Shown here: piece after piece, positions 33,511-41,212 of the stretch
Numbering within the stretch: the first letter of the stretch is position 1
Layout: every line of letters begins with the position of its first letter
DNA from: an uncultured Alphaproteobacteria bacterium
Lineage (GTDB): Bacteria; Pseudomonadota; Alphaproteobacteria; CAAHEQ01; UBA3637
Direction of reading: 5' to 3'
DNA: 41,212 bases
NCBI GenBank assembly: GCA_944392795.1
Contig: CALXXX010000008.1
Location: forward strand, 1 to 41,212
The notes under the pieces: model-generated
Seen by the model: the letters and a program-made list of their open reading frames with translations, nothing else
Database searches by the model: none
What the model was told of the DNA's origin: nothing
Translations under genes and position numbers: made by a program

Positions 33511-35358
33511 ATGGCAGATGATATTCAAATTCAAAAAATGGACGGCAAAAGCCTTGATGTGACGGGCGTAAACAAGGAAAAGTTGAAAACGGTTTTTCCT
33601 GAGTGTTTTACCGAGGGGAATTTGGATATTGATAAACTGTTGTCTTTATGTGGCGAATATATAGACAACGATTTTGAAAAATATAAATTTGAATGGAAAG
33701 GAAAGTCCGAATGTTATCGGATAGCCGGCAAACGGTCAACGGGGACACTCCGTCCTTGTCCGGAAGAAAGCGTTGATTTTGAAAACACCAACAATCTTTA
33801 TATTGAAGGCGATAATTTAGAAGTTTTGAAACTTTTGCAAACAGCCTATTATCGCAAAGTTAAGATGATTTACATTGATCCGCCGTATAACACAGGCAAT
33901 GACTTTGTGTATGAGGACGATTTCAAAGACCCGATGGCAAAATATAAAGAAATTACAAGTCAAACAACAAAATCAAATCCCGAAACAATGGGCAGATATC
34001 ATACCAACTGGCTCAATATGATGTATCCTCGCTTGCGTTTGGCGGCGAACCTTTTGCGTGATGATGGCGTGATTTTTATCAGCATTGATGATAATGAAAT
34101 AGATAACCTTAAGAAAATATGTAATGAAGTGTTTGGGGAAGAAAATTTTATTGCTCAGGTTGTTTGGGAGCGTTCATTTTCTCCTGTCAATCTTATGAAG
34201 CATTTTTCCCCTTCACATGATTATATTTTAGTTTATTCAAAAAATATTGAAGCAGCTATATGTAATGGCATTCCAAGAAGTGATGAGGCAAATGATCGTT
34301 ATGAAAATCCAGATAATGATCCACGCGGTGTTTGGTCATCTAGTGATATTTCTGTTGGACCGGCAGTAGAAGCAAATATTTATCCTATTACCACGCCCTC
34401 TGGGCGTGTGGTAGAGCCTCCAGCTGGGCGCAGCTGGAGGCTCTCCAAAAATGCATTTTTGGAGAGACTCCAAGATAACAGAATTTGGTTCGGTCCAGAT
34501 GGAAATGGCGTACCTCGGATAAAACGATTTTTATCTGAATTAAGAAAAACTGGTATTACTCCTATGACAATCTGGAATTTCAAAGATGTCGGTCATTCTC
34601 AAGGGGCTACTCAAGCATTACAAAAGTTATTTGATGGAAAAAAGTATTTTGACTACCCAAAACCAGTTGATTTAATAAAACGTTGTTTGACTTTATATTC
34701 CAATCAGAATGATATTATCCTCGACTTTTTCTCTGGGTCAGCAACTACAGCCCATGCAGTTATGCAATTAAACGCCGAAGATGGTGGAAAACGTCAATTC
34801 ATTATGGTACAACTGCCCGAAGTGACAGATGAAAAGTCCGAAGCATTCAAAGCCGGCTACAAAAACATTTGTGAAATCGGTAAAGAACGCATCCGCCGTG
34901 CCGGTGCTAAAATTAAAGAACAAAATGCTGATGTTGATACAGGCTTTAAGGTATTCAAACTGGACACGTCCAACCTCGTCAAATGGGACGACACACCGAC
35001 AGATGATACAAATGTCTTAAAAGAACGCTTTGATACTGTGGTTAAAACACTCAAATTTGACCGTTCTGAGTTGGATGTTGTCTATGAAGTGATGTTAAAG
35101 TTGGGCATTCCTTTGACGTACAAAGTTTCCGAGACAACTATTAACAATCGCAAAGTCTACTCCATTGGCGAAGATGGTTTGATTTTGGTGTGCTTAGATG
35201 GCTCAAACGGCGGCATTACACCAGAAGATATTACCGAAATGTGCGATCTGGCTCCGGCCAAAATCGTAGCAGCAGAAGAAGCCTTCAAAGACGATGTCGC
35301 TCTATCCAACGCTTATTATATCAGTAAAGACAAAAGTATTGAAATTGAGTTGTTGTAG
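33511..35358 (+). CDS. mod: Type III restriction-modification system DNA methyltransferase (Mod)
   Basis: 615 residues. Adenine-N6 methyltransferase and target-recognising subunit of a Type III system. Catalytic motif IV MIYIDPPYNTGNDF is near residue 120. The AdoMet motif I region LDFFSGSATTAHAVM is near residue 405, so the order (IV before I) is that of beta-class Mod enzymes. The segment between, about residues 190-390, should include the target-recognition domain. Within it, a conserved block (GRSWRLSKNAF, then RIWFGPDGNGVPRIKRFL) is encoded by DNA forming perfect hairpins (34392-34466). First gene of the operon; the gp25-like gene follows after six bases. Confidence 0.95.
   Translation: MADDIQIQKMDGKSLDVTGVNKEKLKTVFPECFTEGNLDIDKLLSLCGEYIDNDFEKYKFEWKGKSECYRIAGKRSTGTLRPCPEESVDFENTNNLYIEGDNLEVLKLLQTAYYRKVKMIYIDPPYNTGNDFVYEDDFKDPMAKYKEITSQTTKSNPETMGRYHTNWLNMMYPRLRLAANLLRDDGVIFISIDDNEIDNLKKICNEVFGEENFIAQVVWERSFSPVNLMKHFSPSHDYILVYSKNIEAAICNGIPRSDEANDRYENPDNDPRGVWSSSDISVGPAVEANIYPITTPSGRVVEPPAGRSWRLSKNAFLERLQDNRIWFGPDGNGVPRIKRFLSELRKTGITPMTIWNFKDVGHSQGATQALQKLFDGKKYFDYPKPVDLIKRCLTLYSNQNDIILDFFSGSATTAHAVMQLNAEDGGKRQFIMVQLPEVTDEKSEAFKAGYKNICEIGKERIRRAGAKIKEQNADVDTGFKVFKLDTSNLVKWDDTPTDDTNVLKERFDTVVKTLKFDRSELDVVYEVMLKLGIPLTYKVSETTINNRKVYSIGEDGLILVCLDGSNGGITPEDITEMCDLAPAKIVAAEEAFKDDVALSNAYYISKDKSIEIELL
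34392..34466. repeat. Cluster of three adjoining DNA hairpins inside mod
   Basis: Hairpin 1: CACGCCC/GGGCGTG, loop of three (34392-34408). Hairpin 2: a perfect 14-base stem AGAGCCTCCAGCTG/CAGCTGGAGGCTCT, loop GGCG (34413-34444). Hairpin 3: a perfect 26-base palindrome 34441-34466 centred on ATGCAT, sharing four bases with hairpin 2. Richer in G and C than the surrounding gene. They code residues 294-319 of Mod. Confidence 0.9.
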
Positions 35359-35364
35359 AGGTAG

Positions 35365-35931
35365 ATGATGGATTTTAAAGTTGTTCTGCCTTTAGCTTTA
35401 TTGGTTGGTTTTATTGAATGGATAAAGGGTTTGTTTGGCTTTTATACATGGGAACCTAAAAATCGTATGACCAATACGGCTACCAAAAGTATTAAAACAT
35501 ATCCAAAGGACTTAAAACTAAAAGATGGTGACATTTGTTTGGAAAATGGTGATTTGGCTTTGGTGTCAGGCGAGGAAGCATTTAAGCAACATTTGCAAAG
35601 TTTCATATCAATAACTATCGGGGAACTTTGTTATGCCCCGGATTACGGTTGTGAGTTTGTAGATAGTATTTTTTATGCAAGAAATAAAGAATTCAAACGA
35701 CAATGTGAACATTTGGCAAGAGTTATTGTAGAAAATAACACTTTCCGAGAATACATTGAAGAAGTTTACGCTATTAGCCGGAAAAAAGAGCATTGGTTAT
35801 ATGGTAAACCCATATTGTGTGTCGAATTTAAAGTTAAAGGATTACCGAATACACTTGCTGTTAAACTTTTAAATGTTAATGATTTACTTAAAAAACGGCA
35901 AAAAAGGAAAAAGCATGAAGCTAAAGTTTAA
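35365..35931 (+). CDS. Membrane-anchored GPW/gp25-like protein between mod and res
   Basis: 188 residues. Residues about 5-27 are a hydrophobic segment (VVLPLALLVGFIEWIKGLF), so the protein is probably membrane-bound. Residues about 50-170 resemble the phage baseplate GPW/gp25 fold: GDICLENGDLALVSGEEAFKQH, then ITIGELCYAPDYGCEF, where the GE..y.P.yG pattern is the family hallmark. A Lys-rich tail follows. Phage gp25 belongs to the baseplate wedge, and relatives (TssE) to type VI secretion; no other tail or T6SS gene is here. It starts six bases after mod and overlaps res by 17 bases, so it is built into the operon. Family assignment is by eye and is not certain. Confidence 0.6.
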   Translation: MMDFKVVLPLALLVGFIEWIKGLFGFYTWEPKNRMTNTATKSIKTYPKDLKLKDGDICLENGDLALVSGEEAFKQHLQSFISITIGELCYAPDYGCEFVDSIFYARNKEFKRQCEHLARVIVENNTFREYIEEVYAISRKKEHWLYGKPILCVEFKVKGLPNTLAVKLLNVNDLLKKRQKRKKHEAKV

Positions 35932-38900
35932 GAATCAAGAATTTCAAACGGATGCCGTGAATGCGGTAGCGGACTTGTTTAAAGGGCAAGAAAAAGCCAG
36001 TATGACTTTTTCTATTGCCGATAATTCTGCTCAAATGAACTTGCTTCAGAACGAGTTCGGGTTTGGGAATAAACTGCTGATTGATGAAGATGCTCTTAAA
36101 TCCAATCTTCATGCTGTTCAAAAAACTCATTCTTTATCGCTATCTGAATTTGAAACGGGAAAAGCATTACCTATCTCCATTGAAATGGAAACCGGTACCG
36201 GTAAGACATTTGTTTACACAAAGACAATTTTGGAATTAAATGCCCGCTATGGCTTTACCAAGTTTATCATCGTTGTGCCGTCTGTTGCCATTCGTGAGGG
36301 TGTGTATAAATCTTTCCAAATGACGGAGGACTACTTCAAAAATGAATATGACAGTGTGCCTTACAGATATTTTATCTATAATTCGGCAAAATTAAGCGAT
36401 GTTCGGTCGTTTGCAACTTCCAGCAATATTGAAATTATGATTATCAACATTGATGCTTTCAAAAAGGCCGAAAACATCATTAACCAAGAGCAAGACAAAC
36501 TAAATGGCGAAACGGCTATGCGTTATATTCAAGACACGCATCCGGTAGTGATTATTGATGAACCGCAAAGTGTTGATAATACACCTAAGGCCAAGGAAGC
36601 AATCGCGATGCTTAATCCGCTGTGCGTTTTGCGTTATTCCGCTACTCACCGCGAAAAGCAGAATCTTGTATATCGTTTAACACCGGTTGATGCCTATCAA
36701 ATGGGCTTGGTTAAGCAGATTTGTGTTATTTCAAACTCGGTTATCAATGATTCAAACAAACCCTATATTGCGTTAAAATCCGTTTCAAACAGCGGTGGAT
36801 TTAGTGCCAAAATTGAAATTGATGTGGAAGGTAAAGACGGAAAAGTATCAAGAAAAACAATAGCCGTTAAGCCGGGAGATGATCTATATTTAAAATCAGG
36901 ACATCGTCAATTATACGAAGGCTATGTCGTAGCCGGTATTGATTGCACAAGCGGTTATGAGTGTATTGAATTTTCTAATGCTGAATGCTTGAATTTAGGT
37001 AAAACCATTGGTAGTGTTGATGAAAATATCATTAAACGGGCTCAGATTTATCACACCATCAAAACACATCTTGATAAAGAACTGCGTTATTTTGACAAAG
37101 GAATTAAGGTATTGTCCTTGTTCTTTATTGATGAAGTTAAAAAATATCGTTTAGAGGATGGCGGACAAGGTATTTATGCCAAAATGTTTGAAGAATGCTA
37201 TAACGAATTGATAAATAATCCTCGTTATGCTGTTTTAAAAGAAAAGTTTAATACGGATGTTACCAAGGCTCATGACGGATATTTCTCTCAGGATAAAAAA
37301 GGTAAATATAAGGATACTAAAGGCGATACGCAGGCCGATGATGATACCTATAACACCATTATGAAAGATAAAGAAAAATTGCTGTCTTTTGAATGTCCGT
37401 TAAGGTTTATCTTCTCGCACTCTGCCTTAAAAGAAGGTTGGGATAACCCAAACGTTTTCCAAGTTTGCACTTTAATTGAGCAAAAATCGGTCTTTACCTG
37501 TCGTCAAAAGGTCGGTCGAGGACTTCGTTTGTGTGTTAATCAGGATGGCGAACGCATTGAGGATAAAGACGTCAATGTTTTGCATGTCATTGCTAATGAA
37601 AGCTTTGCCGAGTTTGCAGATAAACTGCAAAAAGAAATTGAAGAAGAAACCGGCGTTAAGTTTGGTGTTTTGGAAATCGGTATGCTGACAGGCTTGACTT
37701 ACGAAGAGGAAGTTAAGGTTGAAAAACAAATCTCTCAGGAAACGGCCGAAACAGTTGTTCAAGAACTGCAAAAGACCGGCGTTATTGATGATTGTGGGGC
37801 GGTTAATAAAGAAGTGTCCGTTGAAACAATTGAGCTTTCAAGTGTGCCGGAACCTGTAAAAAAAGAAATTATTGAAACGATAAGACAGGAAAAACCCGTA
37901 ACAGTTGCTGCTCTTTCGCAAACAACCTATACCGAAACAAAGGTTGAAAAAGTTTCTGTCAGCTATGAAGAAGCTGTTCAAATCATGGAAGATTTAAAAG
38001 GCACTCAGGTCATTGACAGTAAGGGAAAAATCAAAGATACCATGAAGGCAGAACTCGCCGCCGGTACATTAAATTTAAGTGACAGATGGTCAAAGGCAAA
38101 ACAACGTGCTGTTTTACAGGCCTTAAATAAAGCCGATAATAAACCGGTTATTCGTGATGCAAGCAAAGAAGTGACTGTTAAATTAAAGAAAAAAGCAATC
38201 CTTAGTCCCGAATTTATGGAATTGTGGAATAAAATCAAGCAAAAAACCACTTATCGTGTCCAGTTTGATTTGGATACTTTGGTTGCAAACAGCATTAAAG
38301 AAATTAAGGAAATGCCTGAAATCGGAACGGCTCGCTTACTCAGTCAAACAGCCAGTGTTAATATTGAAAAATCGGGTGTTTCGCACCAAGCAGGAAGAAC
38401 ATATATTCAAGATTTAACCCGTAACTATGAAACATTACCGGATATTTTACGCCTGATTTCCACAAAGACTCTTTTGAAACGGTCAACGGTTAATCGTATT
38501 TTACAAGAAAGTGGTCGTATGGCAGATTTTTTGAAGAATCCGCAAGAGTTTTATGAAAAAACATTGGAAATTATTGAACGCAATCGTCATAAATTGGCTA
38601 TTGACGGTATTAAGTATATTAAACTCGCCGATGAAGAATACTATGTTCAAGAAATTTTTGACAGCACTGAGTTGATTGCCAACCTTGATAAAAATGCTGT
38701 ACCCGTTGAAAACAGTGTTTATGACCATGTCATTTATGATAGCGGTATTGAAAGCAAATTTGCTCTTGCCTTGGATAAAGATCCGGATGTTAAAATGTTC
38801 TTTAAAATCCCAAGCCGATTTAAAATTGAAACACCTATTGGGACCTATAATCCGGACTGGGCCGTTTATTTAGAGAAAAATGGCGAGCAAAAACTTTACT

Positions 38901-39058
38901 TTGTGTTGGAAACCAAAGGAACGGATAATTTATTCTTGCTCAGGGAAGAAGAAAAATTGAAAATCATGTGCGGAGCCGAACACTTTAAGGCTTTGGATGG
39001 TGTTGGTTTTTCAAAAAATCCTGTCAGAGAATGGCAAGAATTCAAACAAACGGTGTAA
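35915..39058 (+). CDS. res: Type III restriction endonuclease subunit (Res)
   Basis: About 1047 residues. ATP-dependent translocase and nuclease that cuts when Mod finds unmodified sites. Superfamily 2 motifs: Walker A ETGTGKTF near residue 92, DEPQ (VIIDEPQSVD) near 215, SATHR near 242, and motif VI RQKVGRGLRL near 529. A Glu/Val-rich linker (about 590-720) follows. The C-terminal PD-(D/E)xK nuclease has NPDWAVYL near 976 and VLETKGTD near 997. All key residues are present, so it looks active. The ATG at 35915 follows AAGGA and lies inside the end of the gp25-like gene. Confidence 0.95.
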   Translation: MKLKFKNQEFQTDAVNAVADLFKGQEKASMTFSIADNSAQMNLLQNEFGFGNKLLIDEDALKSNLHAVQKTHSLSLSEFETGKALPISIEMETGTGKTFVYTKTILELNARYGFTKFIIVVPSVAIREGVYKSFQMTEDYFKNEYDSVPYRYFIYNSAKLSDVRSFATSSNIEIMIINIDAFKKAENIINQEQDKLNGETAMRYIQDTHPVVIIDEPQSVDNTPKAKEAIAMLNPLCVLRYSATHREKQNLVYRLTPVDAYQMGLVKQICVISNSVINDSNKPYIALKSVSNSGGFSAKIEIDVEGKDGKVSRKTIAVKPGDDLYLKSGHRQLYEGYVVAGIDCTSGYECIEFSNAECLNLGKTIGSVDENIIKRAQIYHTIKTHLDKELRYFDKGIKVLSLFFIDEVKKYRLEDGGQGIYAKMFEECYNELINNPRYAVLKEKFNTDVTKAHDGYFSQDKKGKYKDTKGDTQADDDTYNTIMKDKEKLLSFECPLRFIFSHSALKEGWDNPNVFQVCTLIEQKSVFTCRQKVGRGLRLCVNQDGERIEDKDVNVLHVIANESFAEFADKLQKEIEEETGVKFGVLEIGMLTGLTYEEEVKVEKQISQETAETVVQELQKTGVIDDCGAVNKEVSVETIELSSVPEPVKKEIIETIRQEKPVTVAALSQTTYTETKVEKVSVSYEEAVQIMEDLKGTQVIDSKGKIKDTMKAELAAGTLNLSDRWSKAKQRAVLQALNKADNKPVIRDASKEVTVKLKKKAILSPEFMELWNKIKQKTTYRVQFDLDTLVANSIKEIKEMPEIGTARLLSQTASVNIEKSGVSHQAGRTYIQDLTRNYETLPDILRLISTKTLLKRSTVNRILQESGRMADFLKNPQEFYEKTLEIIERNRHKLAIDGIKYIKLADEEYYVQEIFDSTELIANLDKNAVPVENSVYDHVIYDSGIESKFALALDKDPDVKMFFKIPSRFKIETPIGTYNPDWAVYLEKNGEQKLYFVLETKGTDNLFLLREEEKLKIMCGAEHFKALDGVGFSKNPVREWQEFKQTV

Positions 39059-39061
39059 ACA

Positions 39062-41212
39062 ATGAGTGGGGCTTCACGTTTTCAATCTTCGTTTGAAGCG
39101 GTTTGGATGGCAAGATGTTTAGCCGGTTTTGTTGATGATGAAAATTTAGTCCCTGCGTTTGCCTCTGCTAACATTAAGATTTTACCTTATCAGATAGCGG
39201 CGGCCCGTTTTGCTTTGCAATCTGCAAACTTAAAAGGATGTATTTTATGTGATGAAGGCAGTCTTGGTAAAACTTATGAGGCTTTGTTGGTTGTATCGCA
39301 ACGTTGGTATGAAGGTAAAGAACGGATTTTAATCGTTTTGCCCCAAAACCTTAAAAGTCAATGGCAAGAAAAATTAACCAAAGAGTTTACTTTGCCGCTA
39401 ACCGATTGGAGCGAATATACGCAAGAGACCAAAGGCCTGTGCCTGATGACGTATGATGAAGTCATTAAAAATGAAGAAAAAGTCGGCCAAATCGTTTGGG
39501 ATTTAGCGGTTTTTGATGAGGCAGACTTTCTGTTCAAACCGGATAATAAGTCAGTTGCCACGATTAAAAAAGCGGTTGGAAATGCATTTAAATTACTTTT
39601 AACTCCGACCCCCATTACATTAAGCATTATGGATATTTACGGACTTATCCATTTTATTGATGAAACTTTATTGCCCGATGCAGACAGTTTTTATAAGAGG
39701 TATTTTAGAAAACCCGAAAACTATCCCGAACTTTCATCGTGGGTATCCAAATTTGCGTTTAGAACTTTAAAAAGACAGGTTGAACCTTATGTTAATTTTA
39801 CCAAACGTTTGCCGGTTGTTCTCAATTATAGTCCGATAAATGATGAAAAAAAACTCTATAATTTAACCGAAAAATACTTGGCTCTTGATAATAAAACTGC
39901 CTATCCGCAAATGGATAATTATCAGTTAGCATTACAGTTTTATAGAACTCTTTCTTCCTCTCCTCAGGCTTTTGCGAATATGCTGTCGGCTCCGATTGAA
40001 CGAGCTTCATCAGATGAACGCATTATTTTGCAGACAATGCAAAAAATGGCTTTAAATGTTTCCGTTTCGGCTAAAATGGAAGAATTATTAAAGGCACTAA
40101 AAACAACATTTACGCATTTAAAATCACGCAAAGAAGTGCAAAAAGCCATCATTTTTGTTGATAATCTGACCACTTTATCCGTTTTATCAGAGTTATTAAA
40201 GGAACATTATTCGGTTATAAAACACACAGATGATAATGCTTTGAGGATTTTTAGAGAAGATAAAAACATTCAAATTCTCATCACAAACGATGCAACTGCC
40301 AAAGGCTTAGACATAGAATATTGCCCCATTGTCGTGAACTATGATTTACTTTATAATGCCGTTGAGATGGAACAACGAATTTGTCGTTGCCACCGCCAAG
40401 GGCAACAATCCGATGTATTAGTTATCAATTTCCTCAGTCAGGAAAATATGTCCGATGTGCGTATTTTGGAATTGATTAACAAGCGAACTTTACAATTTCA
40501 GGGTATTTTCGGGATGTCGGATGATATGGTGGGCAACTTTGATGAAACATTGGAAGCAGTTTTGCAAAAACGCCGAACACTAAAAGATATACAAACCTCT
40601 TTTTCGGATAATTTAAAGTCAAACGAAACAGTCAATACACAAACAGTTTCTGAGGCTGAACAGATTTTATTTACCACATTTACAAAAGATGTAGCCGAAA
40701 AAGTACAAGTTTCACCGCAGTATATTCAAGAACAGGCCGAATTCATCAATCGGGACTTGTGGGAAGTTGTAAAGTTTTATTTTGAAAAGCATCATCCTCA
40801 ATATATTATTGATGACATCAATCAAACATTAACTTTACCGGATGATTGTGAACAACCGCATATGTTCTATTATTGGACTGGGACAAGAAACACACCTTAT
40901 ACGGGAAAACGTCAGTATGGTATGGCCAAAGATTTTAAACCGGCAAGCGGAAGAATTACCTTAACATCTATTTTAGCCAAGGGAATTTTTAGTGAAATTG
41001 AATGTGCTACAGAGGGCGAAATAAACCTTGAAACAAATATTGAACCTTGCCATATTAGTATGTATAATGTTGAATTACGCCGAAAGGGAAAGTTTCTTAA
41101 AAATTATGATGTTTTAACCGGCAAAACAGAAGATGACAAGATTTTAACCCAAGAAGAATGTGTCAAAATTTTATCACAGCCAATTAAATCTGTTGAAAAT
41201 AAGGATAGAGAA
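39062..41212 (+). CDS. SNF2-like helicase/ATPase, 3' end beyond the window
   Basis: 717 codons open to the right edge, no stop seen. SNF2-family motifs: motif I CDEGSLGKTYEAL near residue 63 (Gly-Lys-Thr kept, otherwise off consensus); DEAD-like VFDEADFLF near 150; LLLTPTPIT near 179 (Thr-Pro in place of Thr-Ala); C-terminal lobe TNDATAKGLDIEYC; and motif VI EQRICRCHRQGQ near 438. A region of unknown fold follows from about 530. It starts three bases after the res stop, so it belongs to the operon. SNF2-type helicases occur in DISARM class 1 and beside some Type III systems. It may move nucleoprotein or add a defence activity. Confidence 0.85.
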   Translation, partial: MSGASRFQSSFEAVWMARCLAGFVDDENLVPAFASANIKILPYQIAAARFALQSANLKGCILCDEGSLGKTYEALLVVSQRWYEGKERILIVLPQNLKSQWQEKLTKEFTLPLTDWSEYTQETKGLCLMTYDEVIKNEEKVGQIVWDLAVFDEADFLFKPDNKSVATIKKAVGNAFKLLLTPTPITLSIMDIYGLIHFIDETLLPDADSFYKRYFRKPENYPELSSWVSKFAFRTLKRQVEPYVNFTKRLPVVLNYSPINDEKKLYNLTEKYLALDNKTAYPQMDNYQLALQFYRTLSSSPQAFANMLSAPIERASSDERIILQTMQKMALNVSVSAKMEELLKALKTTFTHLKSRKEVQKAIIFVDNLTTLSVLSELLKEHYSVIKHTDDNALRIFREDKNIQILITNDATAKGLDIEYCPIVVNYDLLYNAVEMEQRICRCHRQGQQSDVLVINFLSQENMSDVRILELINKRTLQFQGIFGMSDDMVGNFDETLEAVLQKRRTLKDIQTSFSDNLKSNETVNTQTVSEAEQILFTTFTKDVAEKVQVSPQYIQEQAEFINRDLWEVVKFYFEKHHPQYIIDDINQTLTLPDDCEQPHMFYYWTGTRNTPYTGKRQYGMAKDFKPASGRITLTSILAKGIFSEIECATEGEINLETNIEPCHISMYNVELRRKGKFLKNYDVLTGKTEDDKILTQEECVKILSQPIKSVENKDRE

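Noticed and set aside
34380-34583. Minus-strand ORF inside mod that also encodes LSKNAFLE
   Set aside because: It exists because the palindrome reads alike on both strands. No ribosome site, and mod is clearly the real gene.
35365-35931. The idea that the gp25-like gene is a prophage remnant
   Set aside because: No other tail, head, lysis or integrase gene is near, the gene is intact, and it overlaps res translationally. A domesticated role fits better.
33511-41212. Calling the operon DISARM or BREX
   Set aside because: No drmA/drmB/drmC, PglZ, BrxC or PglX-like protein is visible. Mod and Res are plain Type III; only the SNF2-like gene recalls DISARM.
1-41212. CRISPR arrays, insertion sequences, transposases and rRNA genes
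   Set aside because: None seen: no regularly spaced repeats, no transposase motifs, no rRNA-like stretch.

Overview
The window looks like an AT-rich chromosome from an anaerobic, fermentative Gram-negative bacterium. An autotransporter, an OprB-like porin, a lipoprotein and signal-peptide proteins show an outer membrane. The def-fmt-truA order, a DUF2333 protein next to murJ and a NifU-like protein suggest a proteobacterium. A trimeric [FeFe]-hydrogenase and a pyruvate:ferredoxin oxidoreductase point to an anaerobe. My best guess, by inference only, is a host-associated low-GC alphaproteobacterium. No rRNA is present to settle it.

Layout. 1-404 (minus): the 5' part of a secreted Cys-rich protein gene, broken at a run of 12 G/C and so probably a phase-variable surface gene in the OFF state. 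537-1751: a phosphoribosyltransferase-like gene whose last 110 codons overlap a second ORF in another frame. 1752-7140 (minus): MFS transporter, membrane-anchored alpha/beta hydrolase, HNH protein, recG and a small secreted protein. 7229-11352: carboxylesterase, thpR, tesA-like esterase, then def-fmt-truA. 11362-11952 (minus): an intact paralogue of the Cys-rich protein at the left edge. 12161-16280: hydCBA. 16307-17161 (minus): a pilin-like protein with a Cys-rich ectodomain. 17324-18699: GNAT acetyltransferase coupled to an M14 carboxypeptidase. 18841-22371: nifJ. 22711-28500: a 1424-residue autotransporter divergent from an OprB-like porin. 28597-32873: murJ, DUF2333, NifU-like, a Bax/glucosaminidase-like protein lacking the expected catalytic Glu, and a DUF192 lipoprotein. 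32943-33019: tRNA-Pro(TGG).

From 33.5 kb to the right edge the window holds a defence operon: a Type III DNA methyltransferase (mod), a small membrane-anchored protein resembling the phage baseplate GPW/gp25 family, the Type III restriction subunit (res), and a SNF2-like helicase that runs off the edge. The gp25-like gene between mod and res is the strongest candidate for something undescribed. The middle of mod also carries a cluster of perfect DNA hairpins inside a conserved protein segment.

How the genes fit together. PFOR would oxidise pyruvate to acetyl-CoA and reduced ferredoxin, and HydABC would dispose of electrons from ferredoxin and NAD(P)H as H2. The upstream regions of hydCBA and nifJ share a dyad of the form WAGATA-N6-TATCTW, which hints at joint control. 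Surface variability (phase-variable and Cys-rich proteins, pilin-like protein, autotransporter) and the restriction operon are what one expects in a host-associated bacterium under immune and phage pressure.
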